The notes under the pieces were generated by a model, which was not told where the DNA came from, did no database searches, and was given only the letters and a program-made list of their open reading frames with translations. Positions 7,392 through 17,780 of a stretch of 64,000 nucleotides of DNA are shown here, piece by piece. Source of the stretch: Mesorhizobium carmichaelinearum (GTDB lineage: Bacteria > Pseudomonadota > Alphaproteobacteria > Rhizobiales > Rhizobiaceae); contig NZ_FZQR01000008.1 in assembly GCF_900199455.1 (NCBI RefSeq), positions 62,001 through 126,000 on the forward strand, in the 5' to 3' direction. How positions within the stretch are numbered: position 1 is the first letter of the stretch; each line of letters starts with the position of its first letter. A program made the position numbers and the translations under genes.

Positions 7392-7994
7392 TCACACCCC
7401 ACGCTTGCCGAAGCCGGCGGCACGCGACCTGCCAAAAGGCTGCGGCGCGGGCGGAACGCGTGCAGCGGCGACACGCGGCGTAGCCGGGACATTGCTTGCT
7501 GCGGTTCGGTCGGCGCGGGCCGACGTTGGCAGCGGGCCGTCAAAGTCGAACATTGAGGTCAGTTCTTCGATGTTGCTGCCGGCGACAGGCTTTGCCCACA
7601 GGATGCTGCACCAAAGGCCGAATATGGAAAGGCCAAGCAGGTTCAGGCCGCCAGGCACGCTTTCCGGATCACCGAATTTGATGACCAGCAGCGTGCCTGC
7701 TTGCAGAACGGCGTAGAAGCCGGAAAGCACGATATAGGACCACACGATCCACCGGCGCCCGTTTGCATCGCGGCCGCGGCGCAAGGCAATGTTGCTGCGC
7801 AGCACAACAAAGATGAGCGAGAAGACCAGTACCGCACCGGCCATGCCTTGTCGTGACGGGCCTGGCGCCGAATAGACCAGCCCTTCGAAGCCGATCGTGC
7901 CGATAATGCAGATGATGATCGCCACCACTTCGGCCACCGACAGGCCGAGAGAGTAAAGGAAGAAGCGCATCCGGCCGATATTTGAGGTGAACAT
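7392..7994 (-). CDS. Predicted four-helix membrane protein
   Basis: This encodes 200 residues from the ATG at 7994; a frame open to 8147 would add an unlikely polar N-terminus. Four hydrophobic segments are visible (about residues 10-32, 45-62, 80-100 and 115-132). The tail of about 65 residues is Ala/Pro/Arg-rich and ends GFGKRGV. The start FTSNIGRMRFFLYSLGLS is reminiscent of DUF805-like inner-membrane proteins, but I am not certain. It follows the methyltransferase gene on the same strand with a 79-base gap. No function is assigned. Confidence 0.65.
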   Translation of the reverse strand: MFTSNIGRMRFFLYSLGLSVAEVVAIIICIIGTIGFEGLVYSAPGPSRQGMAGAVLVFSLIFVVLRSNIALRRGRDANGRRWIVWSYIVLSGFYAVLQAGTLLVIKFGDPESVPGGLNLLGLSIFGLWCSILWAKPVAGSNIEELTSMFDFDGPLPTSARADRTAASNVPATPRVAAARVPPAPQPFGRSRAAGFGKRGV

Positions 7995-8073
7995 TGGCGA
8001 CCCACCGTTTTCACAACAATGGATCAGAACCGAATAATATTCGGTTACTCCAGACGTTCGAAGCTTACTGACC

Positions 8074-8931
8074 TTAACCTTCTTTATCAGCCACCCGGCT
8101 TCGCGCAGCGGCCGGAAGCCGTCTTGGATCGTCTCCCGGCGAACCATCGCCGCGCGGCATTGCCGGCGAGAACCTGTCGAGTGAGGAAATAATGCCGCGC
8201 AGCACCTTCAGCTCCGGCTCGGCAAAGCCGGCGCGCGTCAGCACGGCGCGCAGATTGTCGACCATCTTCGGCTTCTTCGGCGCCGGCCGGAAATAGCCGC
8301 GAGCCTCGAGTGCGCCTTCGAGATAGGCGAACAGGCCGTACAGCTCTTCCTTGCTGGCCGGCTTCATCTCCGGCCCGGTGAAATTGGTCTTGGTCTCGTC
8401 CTCGAGGCCGGACTTCATCCACTCATAGGACATCAGAAGCGCTGCCTGGGCGATGTTGAGTGAGGAGAAATCAGGATCGACCGGAAAGGTGACGATCTCG
8501 TCGGCAAGCCCGACTTCGTCATTATAGAGGCCGAAGCGCTCGCGGCCGAACAGGATGCCGGTGCGCTGCCCCATGCCATGACGGGCGCGCAGCACCCTGC
8601 CCGCCTCCACCGGTCCGCGCACGGCCTTGAAGCCATCGCGCTGCCTTGCCGTGGTGGCGAAAACGAAGTTCAAATCGGCAAGCGCCGAAGCCAGATCGTC
8701 GAACACCTTCACGGCATCGATGACATGGTCGGCGCGGCTGGCGGCGGCGCGCGCCTTCTCGCTCGGCCAACCGTCGCGCGGATTGACCAGGCGCAGTTCG
8801 ACCAGGCCGAAATTGGCCATGGCGCGGGCGACCATGCCGATGTTCTCGCCGAGCTGCGGCTCGACGAGGATGATGGCCGGACCGGCGGCCGTGGTGCTAT
8901 CGGGATCTTTGGTGACAGACATGATTGTCAA
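8074..8931 (-). CDS. TrmH-family (TrmJ-like) RNA 2'-O-methyltransferase
   Basis: This encodes 285 residues of the SPOUT superfamily. The N-terminal motif PAIILVEPQLGENIGMVARA, the central GILFGRERFGLYNDEV and the C-terminal FPVDPDFSSLNIAQAALLM are the three knotted-fold motifs of TrmH/TrmJ enzymes; the N-(L)N-x-x-A motif binds S-adenosylmethionine. TrmJ methylates the ribose of tRNA position 32. The C-terminal extension (about 240-285) is polar and probably disordered. An ATG three codons downstream (8922) is an equally good start. The gene is divergent from icd. Confidence 0.87.
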   Translation of the reverse strand: MTIMSVTKDPDSTTAAGPAIILVEPQLGENIGMVARAMANFGLVELRLVNPRDGWPSEKARAAASRADHVIDAVKVFDDLASALADLNFVFATTARQRDGFKAVRGPVEAGRVLRARHGMGQRTGILFGRERFGLYNDEVGLADEIVTFPVDPDFSSLNIAQAALLMSYEWMKSGLEDETKTNFTGPEMKPASKEELYGLFAYLEGALEARGYFRPAPKKPKMVDNLRAVLTRAGFAEPELKVLRGIISSLDRFSPAMPRGDGSPGDDPRRLPAAARSRVADKEG

Positions 8932-9137
8932 TGAACTGCTGTTTGCGGCATTTCAGCGTTCCCTGCCATATTCAGCCGCGAAAATGAAGCTTTGGCAAAT
9001 GATGGCGGCCATGACCTCGCATTCGTGACCGATCGCCGTTTGCGCGGCCAAAAACGCTTTGATATACGGGCGGCATCTCCCGGCCGAACGCCACGCGGGC
9101 AAGGCCGTCCCATATCCCAGCAACGAGGCATTCTTTC

Positions 9138-10349
9138 ATGGCGAAGATCAAGGTGGCGAACCCGGTCGTCGAACTCGACGGCGACGAGATGACCCGCATC
9201 ATCTGGCAGTTCATCAAGGACAAGCTGATCCACCCTTATCTCGACCTCAAGCTTGAATATTACGACCTAGGCATCGAGCACCGCGACGCCACCAACGACC
9301 AGGTGACGATCGATTCGGCCAACGCCATCAAGAAATACGGCGTCGGCGTGAAATGCGCGACGATCACCCCCGACGAACAGCGCGTCGAGGAGTTCAAGCT
9401 GAAGAAGATGTGGAAGTCGCCGAACGGCACCATCCGCAACATCCTCGGCGGCACCATCTTCCGCGAGCCGATCATCATGAAGAACGTGCCGCGGCTGGTG
9501 CCTGGCTGGACCAAGCCGATCATCGTCGGCCGTCATGCCTTCGGCGACCAGTATCGCGCCACCGATTTCCGCTTCCCCGGCAAGGGCAAGCTGACGATCA
9601 AGTTCATCGGCGAGGACGGCAAGGTGATCGAGCATGACGTGTTCGACGCGCCCGGCGCCGGTGTCGCCATGGCCATGTACAATCTCGATGAGTCGATCCG
9701 CGAATTCGCCCGCGCCTCGCTGAATTACGGCCTGCTGCGCAACTATCCGGTCTATCTGTCGACCAAGAACACCATCCTGAAAGCCTATGACGGCCGCTTC
9801 AAGGACATTTTCCAAGAAGTCTACGAGGCGGAATTCGAGGCCGAGTTCAAGTCGAAGAAGCTGTGGTATGAGCACCGCCTGATCGACGACATGGTGGCGT
9901 CGAGCCTGAAATGGTCGGGCGGCTATGTCTGGGCCTGCAAGAACTATGACGGCGACGTGCAATCCGACACAGTGGCTCAAGGGTTTGGCTCGCTCGGCCT
10001 GATGACCTCGGTGCTGATGACGCCGGATGGCAAGACGGTGGAAGCTGAAGCCGCGCACGGCACCGTCACCCGCCACTACCGCCAGCACCAGAAGGGCGAG
10101 GAAACCTCGACCAATTCGATCGCCTCGATCTTCGCCTGGACGCGTGGCCTCGCCCACCGCGCCAAGCTCGACGACAATGCCGAGCTGAAGCGTTTTGCCG
10201 AGACGCTGGAAAAGGTCTGCATCCAGACGGTCGAGAGCGGCTTCATGACCAAGGACCTGTCGCTGCTGATCGGTCCGGACCAGCCCTGGCTCTCGACCAC
10301 CGGCTTCCTCGACAAGATCGACGAGAATTTGCAGAAAGCGATGGCGTAA
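9138..10349 (+). CDS. icd: NADP-dependent isocitrate dehydrogenase
   Basis: This encodes 403 residues of the eukaryote-like homodimeric type used by rhizobia. It begins MAKIKVANPVVELDGDEMTR and contains the substrate-phosphate region SPNGTIRNILGGTIFREPI and the metal site (DDMVASSLKWSGGYVWACKNYDGD). The C-terminal coenzyme region reads AAHGTVTRHYRQHQKGEETSTN, where the HGTVxRH pattern is typical of NADP use. It converts isocitrate to 2-oxoglutarate in the TCA cycle. It is monocistronic, ended by a strong terminator at 10371-10400. The 206-base upstream gap should contain the promoter. Confidence 0.97.
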   Translation: MAKIKVANPVVELDGDEMTRIIWQFIKDKLIHPYLDLKLEYYDLGIEHRDATNDQVTIDSANAIKKYGVGVKCATITPDEQRVEEFKLKKMWKSPNGTIRNILGGTIFREPIIMKNVPRLVPGWTKPIIVGRHAFGDQYRATDFRFPGKGKLTIKFIGEDGKVIEHDVFDAPGAGVAMAMYNLDESIREFARASLNYGLLRNYPVYLSTKNTILKAYDGRFKDIFQEVYEAEFEAEFKSKKLWYEHRLIDDMVASSLKWSGGYVWACKNYDGDVQSDTVAQGFGSLGLMTSVLMTPDGKTVEAEAAHGTVTRHYRQHQKGEETSTNSIASIFAWTRGLAHRAKLDDNAELKRFAETLEKVCIQTVESGFMTKDLSLLIGPDQPWLSTTGFLDKIDENLQKAMA

Positions 10350-10370
10350 GGACCCAAATTTCCACATGGC

Positions 10371-10400
10371 GAAGGCTCCGAAAGGAGCCTTCGTTTTTTT
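10371..10400 (+). terminator. Rho-independent terminator of icd
   Basis: GAAGGCTCC at 10371-10379 pairs with GGAGCCTTC at 10384-10392 around a GAAA tetraloop, followed by G and seven T residues. This is a textbook intrinsic terminator 22 bases after the icd stop. Confidence 0.95.
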
Positions 10401-10428
10401 GGGCCAGCGAAAGCGAAGGGCTGACAGC

Positions 10429-11055
10429 ATGACCAAGCCGATCCTCTACGGCGCGGACTACAGCGTTTACGTGCGCATCGCGCGGATGGCGCTGGAGGAG
10501 AAAGGCATCGACTACGAGCTGGTGCCGCTCGACATCTTCGCCGCCGACGGCATTCCGGCCTGGTATCTCGAACATCATCCGTTCGGCCGTATCCCGGCCT
10601 TCGAACATGATGGTTTTCGCCTCTTCGAAACAAATGCGATCGCGCGCTATGTCGACGAGGCTTTCGACGGTCCGACGCTGCAGCCTGCCGATGCGCGCGG
10701 TCGCGCCAGGATGAGCCAGATGACAGGCATGCTCGACGCCTATGGCTACCGCGCCATGGTCTGGGACGTTGCCGTCGAGCGGCTGGAAAAGGCGGAGCCT
10801 GATGAGACGCTGATCGCGGGCGGCCTGAGGCAGGCCGAGACGGTGCTGAACGTGCTGACCTCGTTGAAGGCACAAGGACCCTGGCTGCTCGGCGATCAGC
10901 TGACGCTGGCCGACCTGCACGCCGCGCCGATCCTTGCCTATTTCGTCAAGGTTGCCGAAGGGCAAAAGCTGTTGGCACAGTTCACCGGTATCCAGGACTG
11001 GTATTCGCGCATCGCTGCCCGCCGGAGCTTTGTGCGCAGCGAAAAAGTCGGCTGA
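10429..11055 (+). CDS. Glutathione S-transferase family protein
   Basis: This encodes 208 residues with the thioredoxin-like N-terminal GST domain (about 3-80: ILYGADYSVYVRIARMALEE, the FGRIPAFEHDG cis-Pro region and FETNAIARYVDEAF for glutathione binding). The all-helical C-terminal domain follows (LLGDQLTLADLHAAPILAYF). It is cytoplasmic and likely conjugates or reduces electrophiles with glutathione. The ATG at 10429 is preceded by GAAGGG. An upstream in-frame ATG lies inside the icd terminator and is unlikely. Substrate is unknown. Confidence 0.9.
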   Translation: MTKPILYGADYSVYVRIARMALEEKGIDYELVPLDIFAADGIPAWYLEHHPFGRIPAFEHDGFRLFETNAIARYVDEAFDGPTLQPADARGRARMSQMTGMLDAYGYRAMVWDVAVERLEKAEPDETLIAGGLRQAETVLNVLTSLKAQGPWLLGDQLTLADLHAAPILAYFVKVAEGQKLLAQFTGIQDWYSRIAARRSFVRSEKVG

Positions 11056-11067
11056 GGCTGTGAGACC

Positions 11068-11862
11068 TCATTCGGGCAGGTAGATTTCCGCCTTCATGAA
11101 GGTTTTGGCGCGACCGCTGATCAGCACGCGGTCATCTACGAGCTCGCACAGCAAATGGCCGCCGCGCTGCGAACACTGGAACGCCGACAGATGGGTCTTG
11201 CCGAGCTTTTCAACCCAGTACGGCACCAGCGTCGCATGGATCGAACCGGTCACCGGATCCTCGGGAATGCCCGCTGCCGGCGCGAAGTAGCGCGACACGA
11301 AATCATGGCCGCCGCCCCGCGCGGTGACAACGACACCGAGCGGGTCGAAGGCCGCGATCTTGAACAGGTCGGGAACGAAAGATCGCACGGCGGCTTCATC
11401 GGCAAGCTCGACGAAGAGGTTCTCGAAATTGCGAAAGCACGCGACCGGCCGGGCCGACACACTGTCCTGAAGCGTGCGCGTCAATTCGACATCGAGCGGC
11501 TGTGGCGGGAAGCATGGCAGGTCAAGCCGATAGGCATCGTCATGTCGCGAAACCCTGATCTCACCGACCCGCGTCGCAAAGGCCATGTCGCCCGACACGT
11601 TGTAAGCTTCAGCAAGCACATGCGCCGTGGCGAGCGTCGCGTGGCCGCAGAACTCGGCCTCATGCACCGGCGTGAACCAGCGCAGGTCCCAACCCGTGCC
11701 GTTGGGTCGCGCGAAGGCGGTTTCAGCCAAATTGTTCTCGTTGGCAACGGCCTGCATGACCTCTTCCGGCAGCCAGTCCTCCAGAATGAGGACGGCCGCC
11801 GGGTTGCCCTGAAAAACCCGATCGGCAAAAGCATCGGCCTGATACATGGTCAGTGTTGGCAT
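11068..11862 (-). CDS. PhzF family isomerase/epimerase
   Basis: This encodes 264 residues of the diaminopimelate-epimerase-like PhzF fold. Diagnostic motifs are FQGNPAAVLIL (18-28), NNLAETAF with the catalytic Glu47, EFCGHATLATAHVL (about 70-83) and GIPEDPVTGSIHATLVPYW (about 200-218). There is no phenazine operon nearby, so this is one of the many PhzF homologues of unknown small-molecule substrate, acting in the cytoplasm. It is convergent with the GST gene. Confidence 0.9.
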   Translation of the reverse strand: MPTLTMYQADAFADRVFQGNPAAVLILEDWLPEEVMQAVANENNLAETAFARPNGTGWDLRWFTPVHEAEFCGHATLATAHVLAEAYNVSGDMAFATRVGEIRVSRHDDAYRLDLPCFPPQPLDVELTRTLQDSVSARPVACFRNFENLFVELADEAAVRSFVPDLFKIAAFDPLGVVVTARGGGHDFVSRYFAPAAGIPEDPVTGSIHATLVPYWVEKLGKTHLSAFQCSQRGGHLLCELVDDRVLISGRAKTFMKAEIYLPE

Positions 11863-11906
11863 ATCTTACTCCGGATCGGCCCTCGAAACTTCCGGGCGGG
11901 CGCGCA

Positions 11907-12386
11907 TTAGAAACTGATTGCCGGCCGGGTCACCATCAGCCAGAGGATCGCAGGCACCGCGCCAAAGGCCGGAAAGCCGCAAGCAAACCAGATGCGAAAC
12001 AGGCGCTTCTCTTCAGCGGGCAGCGGTGCGTTTTCGAGGACCGCCTGCCGTGCCAGATTCCGGATCCGAATCTGGATCCAGACCACCGGCAGCCAGAACA
12101 GGCCGGTCACGACATAAAGCAGCAAGGACAGCACGATCCAGCCTTCGGAGAGCGGCCAGCCGACTGCCTGCGCCAGCAACACGCCGGTGATCGGCTGAAT
12201 GATGATGGCCGTTGCCGTGAAGATCGTATCGGCGATTACGACCGTGCCCGCGACATGGGCGACGAGTTCGGCGCGGCCGGTGCGCTGCGCCATCAGCATG
12301 AAGAAGGCGATGCCCGCACCAGTGCCGAACAGCACCGTGGCGCCGATGATATGCGCCCAGCGCAATATGTCGGCCCAGAGGCTCAT
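11907..12386 (-). CDS. DUF2269 family membrane protein
   Basis: This encodes 159 residues with four membrane segments. It starts MSLWADILRWAHIIGATVLF and carries conserved histidine and GxG(A)GIAFFMLMA patterns of DUF2269, an inner-membrane family of unknown role. The start ATG overlaps the TGA of the upstream SDR gene (12383-12386), so the two are coupled. The pairing of DUF2269 with an SDR-DoxX fusion suggests a joint membrane redox function, which is inference. Confidence 0.82.
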   Translation of the reverse strand: MSLWADILRWAHIIGATVLFGTGAGIAFFMLMAQRTGRAELVAHVAGTVVIADTIFTATAIIIQPITGVLLAQAVGWPLSEGWIVLSLLLYVVTGLFWLPVVWIQIRIRNLARQAVLENAPLPAEEKRLFRIWFACGFPAFGAVPAILWLMVTRPAISF

Positions 12387-13678
12387 CGTTCGTCCAAAAT
12401 CGCCAGTGCCACCAGCACCAGGCAAAGCGCCGGGATCGTCTTGACCAGCGGTCCCAGCGGATCAAGCCATAGACCCGGGACAAGAAGCGTCGCCCCCGCC
12501 AGATAGGACAAGGCGATCGCGATCATCGCCAGCAGCGCGCGCCGGGCCAGGGATCGGACCACGACAGCCGCGCCGACCAGGATATCCGCCGCACTTCCGG
12601 CCAGGACCGCGATATTGGCGAAGCTCGCCGACACGCCGTGCGAAACAAGGACATCCGCCGCCGCCTCTTGCCGGATCAGGCCGATGATCCCCGAAACAAG
12701 CCAGAACAGGGACAGGCAAGCGAAGACGGCGGGCTTCGCCAGCCAGAGGCGGGCGAACCATCGTTCCTGGACATTTGCGGGCATGTCGGCCAGCGTGGCC
12801 TCCAGCGGCTGAAGCGGACGGTCGCAAACCTGGTTCCAGGCCGCGGCGTCGCCCGTGACACCGCGCGCCACCGCGGCAAGGGCTGCGCTGCGCAACGGGG
12901 ACCGCCAGCCAAGAATGCCAAGCATGTCGGCAACGGCGCCCGCAAGCCGGCCGAGAATGGCTGGCATCGGCACGATTCTTGCCGCCGGCAGACCAAGCCA
13001 CGCACGAAAGGCGGAGAGGATCTCGGCGAGCGGTCTGGCCTTGGCTTCGACGAGATCGACGGCAAGTCGGGGCGGCAGCGATCCGGCGACCGCCAGTGAC
13101 ACCGCTTCGGCAACGTCGGTGACCGATATGGTCTGGATCGGCTGGCGCGGCATGACGGCCGGAATAAAACCGGGGAACGCCGCAAGGGCGCGCAGAAGCG
13201 CCGTCCCGCCATAGGCGGCTGGCGCGATCACGAGGCCCGGTCGCAGGATGGTCCACTCCAGCGAGGAGCTTGCGACGGCCTTGTCGCCTTGCGCCTTGGT
13301 GCTGAAGAAAGGATTTGCCGAGACGAGATCGGCGACGATCGCGGAGATCTGCGCAAAGCGGTGCACACCGGCCTGTTCGCAGGCCGCGACGAGTGCCACC
13401 ACCGAGCCCCGGTGAACGGCGTCGAGGCGATCGCGCGGGCCGTCCTGCAAGGCGCCCGCCGCATTGACCACCGCGTCCATGCCGGCAACCACCGGCAGCC
13501 AGTCTTCAGCGGCGAGCAGTTTCGACATGTCCGCCGCGATCCAGCGAACCGCCGGGCGGCGCCGCCCGGCATCCCCGACATCGCGGCCGAGACCGGTGAC
13601 ATGATGACCATCGCGTAGCAAACGGCCAACGATTGCGTCCCCGATCAAACCATAGCCGCCGAGGACGAGAATATTCAT
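12383..13678 (-). CDS. NAD(P)-binding SDR fused to a DoxX-like membrane domain
   Basis: This encodes 431 residues. The N-terminal part (about 1-290) is an atypical short-chain dehydrogenase/complex I 39-kDa-like Rossmann domain with GGYGLIGDAIVGRLL as the dinucleotide motif. The C-terminal part (about 305-431) has four hydrophobic segments (starting WLAKPAVFACLSLFWLVSG) resembling DoxX-like membrane proteins. The fusion places a soluble nucleotide-binding domain on the cytoplasmic face of a membrane module. It is coupled to the downstream DUF2269 gene by an ATGA overlap. Role unknown. Confidence 0.85.
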   Translation of the reverse strand: MNILVLGGYGLIGDAIVGRLLRDGHHVTGLGRDVGDAGRRRPAVRWIAADMSKLLAAEDWLPVVAGMDAVVNAAGALQDGPRDRLDAVHRGSVVALVAACEQAGVHRFAQISAIVADLVSANPFFSTKAQGDKAVASSSLEWTILRPGLVIAPAAYGGTALLRALAAFPGFIPAVMPRQPIQTISVTDVAEAVSLAVAGSLPPRLAVDLVEAKARPLAEILSAFRAWLGLPAARIVPMPAILGRLAGAVADMLGILGWRSPLRSAALAAVARGVTGDAAAWNQVCDRPLQPLEATLADMPANVQERWFARLWLAKPAVFACLSLFWLVSGIIGLIRQEAAADVLVSHGVSASFANIAVLAGSAADILVGAAVVVRSLARRALLAMIAIALSYLAGATLLVPGLWLDPLGPLVKTIPALCLVLVALAILDER

Positions 13679-13688
13679 GTCCTGACTT

Positions 13689-16355
13689 TCAGGCGGCTTC
13701 GAGTGCCGCCTTCACAGCCGCAATCGCATCATTGGCCTTCGAGGCATCCGGGCCACCGGCCTGGGCCATGTCCGGCCGCCCGCCACCGCCCTGGCCGCCC
13801 AAGGCGGCGGAGGCGACGCGCACCAGATCGACGGCGCTGAAGCGGCCGACGAGGTCGTCGGTGACGGCGACGACGACGCTGGCCTTGTTGTCCTCGCCGG
13901 CACCGACAAAGACGACGACGCCGGAGCCGAGCGAGCTCTTGCCGGCATCGGCCAGCGGCTTCAGATCCTTGGGCGACACGCCGGAGACCGCCTTGCCGAG
14001 GAAGCCGACGCCGGCGACCGTCTCGTTCTCCGAGGGTGCGCCCGCCGCGGCCCCGCCGCCCAGCGCCAGCTTCTTGCGCGCTTCGGTGAGTTCTTTCTCG
14101 AGCTTCTTGCGCTCTTCGAGCAAAGCCTCGACACGCGCCGGCACGTCGGCCGGCGAGATCTTCAGCACGGCCGCCGCCGCCTTCAGGCGCCTGTCCTGCT
14201 CGTCGAGATGTTTTCTGGCCGCCTCGCCGGTCAGCGCCTCGATGCGGCGCACGCCGGCAGCGACCGCGCTGTCGGAGACGACGCGGACCAGGCCGATATC
14301 GCCCGTCGCCCTGACATGGGTGCCGCCGCAGAGTTCAACCGAATAGGGCCGGTTGGCCTTCGCGCCATGCAGCCCGGTACCCATCGACACGACGCGCACC
14401 TCGTCGCCATACTTCTCGCCGAACAGCGCCATGGCGCCCTCGGCAATGGCGTCGTCGACCGACATCAGGCGCGTCGTCACCGGGCTGTTCTGCACGACGA
14501 TTTCATTGGCCATACGCTCGACCTCTTCGAGCTCCTCGGCGGAGATCGGCTTGTTGTGCGAGATGTCGAAACGCAGGCGCTCCGGCGCGACCAGCGACCC
14601 CTTCTGCGCGACATGGGTGCCCAGCACCTCGCGCAGCGCCTCGTGGATCAGATGCGTGGCGGAGTGGTTGGCGCGCAGCCTGGTGCGCCTGTTATGGTCG
14701 ACCTTGAGCTCGACGGCAGCGCCCGTCTTGACGGTGCCGCTCGCCACCTTGCCCAGATGCACGAACAGCCCGTCGGCCTTTTTCTGCGTGTCGGAGATCT
14801 CGATCGAGAACCCTTCGCCCGAGATAATGCCGGTATCGCCCATCTGGCCGCCGGACTCGCCGTAGAACGGCGTCTGGTTGACGACCACCGCGACGGCGTC
14901 GCCCTTGCTGGCGCTGTCGACCGTCTTGCCGTCCTTGACCAGCGCCTGGATCAGACCTTCCGCCTGCTCAGTTTCGTAGCCGAGGAATTCGGTGGCGCCG
15001 GTCTGTTCGCGCACGGCGAACCACACCGTCTCGGTGGCAGCCTCGCCGGAGCCGGTCCAATGCTTGCGCGCTTCGGCCTTCTGCTGCTCCATCGCATTGG
15101 TGAAGCCGGCAAGATCGACCGAGATGTTGCGCTGGCGCAGCGCGTCCTGCGTCAGGTCGAGCGGGAAGCCATAGGTGTCATAGAGTTTGAACGCCGTCTC
15201 GCCATCCAGCATGTCGCCGGCATGAAGTGTCTCGGTTGCCTCCGAAAGCAGGCCAAGGCCGCGCACCAGCGTCTTGCGAAACCGTGTCTCCTCGAGCTTC
15301 AGCGTCTCCGTGATCAACTGTTCGCCGCGCAGCAATTCGGGATAGGCCTGGCCCATCTCGCGCACCAGCGCCGGCACCAGCTTCCACATCAGCGGCTCGT
15401 TCGCGCCGAGCAGCTGCGCGTGCCGCATGGCGCGGCGCATGATGCGACGCAGCACGTAGCCGCGGCCTTCGTTCGACGGCAGCACGCCATCGGCGACCAG
15501 GAAGGAGGACGAGCGCAGGTGATCGGCAATGACGCGGTAGGACGCCACCGTTTCCGCATCGGGAGCGCGGCCGAGCGCGGAGGACGCCGCATCGATCAGG
15601 TGCCGGAACAGGTCGGTCTCGAAGACGCTTTCCACCCCTTGCAGGATGGACGCCATGCGCTCCAGGCCCATGCCGGTGTCGATCGACGGGCGCGGCAGGT
15701 CGATGCGCTCTTCCTTCGTGACCTGTTCATACTGCATGAACACCAGGTTCCAGAATTCGAGGAAGCGGTCGCCGTCTTCCTCGGGGCTGCCGGGAGGACC
15801 ACCCCAGATGTGCTCGCCACAATCGATGAAGATTTCCGAGCACGGTCCGCAAGGGCCGGTGTCGCCCATCGCCCAGAAATTGTCCGAGGTCGGGATGCGG
15901 ATGATGCGATCGTCCGAGAAGCCGGCGATCTTCTTCCAGAAGCCGGCCGCCTCATCGTCCGTGTGATAGACGGTGACCAGCAGTTTGTCCTTCTTCAGCC
16001 CGAACTCTTTGGTGATCAGGTTCCAGGCAAGCTCGATGGCGCGCTCCTTGAAATAGTCGCCGAAGGAGAAATTGCCGAGCATCTCGAAGAAGGTCAGGTG
16101 ACGCGCGGTGTAGCCGACATTGTCGAGGTCGTTGTGCTTGCCGCCGGCGCGAACGCTCTTCTGCGCAGTGGTGGCACGCGAATAGGATCGCTTCTCCAGA
16201 CCGGTGAAGACGTTCTTGAACTGCACCATGCCGGCGTTGGTGAACATCAATGTCGGATCGTTGCGCGGCACGAGCGGGCTCGAGGCCACGACCTCGTGGC
16301 CCTCCTTGCGGAAATAGTCGAGAAAGGTCGACCGGATCTCGTTCACGCCACTCAT
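13689..16355 (-). CDS. alaS: Alanyl-tRNA synthetase
   Basis: This encodes 888 residues, usual for bacterial AlaRS. In order it has: the class II catalytic core (motif around TLMFTNAGMVQFKNVFTG, residues 30-50); the tRNA recognition region; the editing domain with the zinc motifs HSATH (in NHSATHLIHEALREV) and CGGTH (VELCGGTHVRATGD); and the C-terminal DHHA1/C-Ala domain with the GGGRPDMAQAGG signature near 860. It charges tRNA-Ala and clears mischarged Ser and Gly. A terminator-like hairpin sits in its leader about 20 bases before the ATG (16378-16396), hinting at attenuation or an upstream small transcript. Confidence 0.97.
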   Translation of the reverse strand: MSGVNEIRSTFLDYFRKEGHEVVASSPLVPRNDPTLMFTNAGMVQFKNVFTGLEKRSYSRATTAQKSVRAGGKHNDLDNVGYTARHLTFFEMLGNFSFGDYFKERAIELAWNLITKEFGLKKDKLLVTVYHTDDEAAGFWKKIAGFSDDRIIRIPTSDNFWAMGDTGPCGPCSEIFIDCGEHIWGGPPGSPEEDGDRFLEFWNLVFMQYEQVTKEERIDLPRPSIDTGMGLERMASILQGVESVFETDLFRHLIDAASSALGRAPDAETVASYRVIADHLRSSSFLVADGVLPSNEGRGYVLRRIMRRAMRHAQLLGANEPLMWKLVPALVREMGQAYPELLRGEQLITETLKLEETRFRKTLVRGLGLLSEATETLHAGDMLDGETAFKLYDTYGFPLDLTQDALRQRNISVDLAGFTNAMEQQKAEARKHWTGSGEAATETVWFAVREQTGATEFLGYETEQAEGLIQALVKDGKTVDSASKGDAVAVVVNQTPFYGESGGQMGDTGIISGEGFSIEISDTQKKADGLFVHLGKVASGTVKTGAAVELKVDHNRRTRLRANHSATHLIHEALREVLGTHVAQKGSLVAPERLRFDISHNKPISAEELEEVERMANEIVVQNSPVTTRLMSVDDAIAEGAMALFGEKYGDEVRVVSMGTGLHGAKANRPYSVELCGGTHVRATGDIGLVRVVSDSAVAAGVRRIEALTGEAARKHLDEQDRRLKAAAAVLKISPADVPARVEALLEERKKLEKELTEARKKLALGGGAAAGAPSENETVAGVGFLGKAVSGVSPKDLKPLADAGKSSLGSGVVVFVGAGEDNKASVVVAVTDDLVGRFSAVDLVRVASAALGGQGGGGRPDMAQAGGPDASKANDAIAAVKAALEAA

Positions 16356-16373
16356 GACTGCTGCCTTTTCGCG

Positions 16374-16396
16374 AAAACCGCCGGCGCGGCCGGCGG
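16374..16396 (-). terminator. Terminator-like hairpin in the alaS leader
   Basis: On the minus strand an 8-bp all-GC stem (CCGCCGGC/GCCGGCGG, arms 16389-16396 and 16378-16385) is followed by TTTTCGC, ending about 19 bases upstream of the alaS start codon. It shares the core AAAACCGCCGGCGCG with the recA terminator at 16519-16548. Confidence 0.55.
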
Positions 16397-16518
16397 AAAC
16401 TGGTCTCTGCTTTGCAGAAATAGATTTGGCCTTTTAGCGGGCACGCCCCAGCCTGTCCAGAAACACGGAATTGGGCCAACCGAGGAGCTGCCAGGCCGGC
16501 TCGACGCTGGCCAAAACG

Positions 16519-16548
16519 AAAACCGCCGGCGCGAAGGCCGGCGGTTTT
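16519..16548. terminator. Rho-independent terminator downstream of recA
   Basis: AAAACCGCCGGC at 16519-16530 pairs with GCCGGCGGTTTT at 16537-16548 around a 6-base loop. On the minus strand the A/T ends provide the T-run. It lies about 77 bases past the recA stop. Confidence 0.8.
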
Positions 16549-16624
16549 GAACGCGGTACTAAAGAACTCGGTTACTTAAGCATCAGGTCATACGCCAACT
16601 TTATGGCCGAACTCTGACCGTCGC

Positions 16625-17722
<1,098 letters not shown>

Positions 17723-17780
17723 GATACATCACCCCTTGGTCGTCAATGAAGGCCGGACAATCCGTAATCCCTGCCATTTT

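Noticed and set aside
11068..11862. Phenazine biosynthesis gene
   Set aside because: Only a PhzF-family fold is present; no other phenazine genes occur nearby.
14208..16550. 780-codon plus-strand frame across alaS
   Set aside because: It lies opposite a full-length alanyl-tRNA synthetase with all motifs; the translation is rich in His/Arg/Ala with no recognisable fold.
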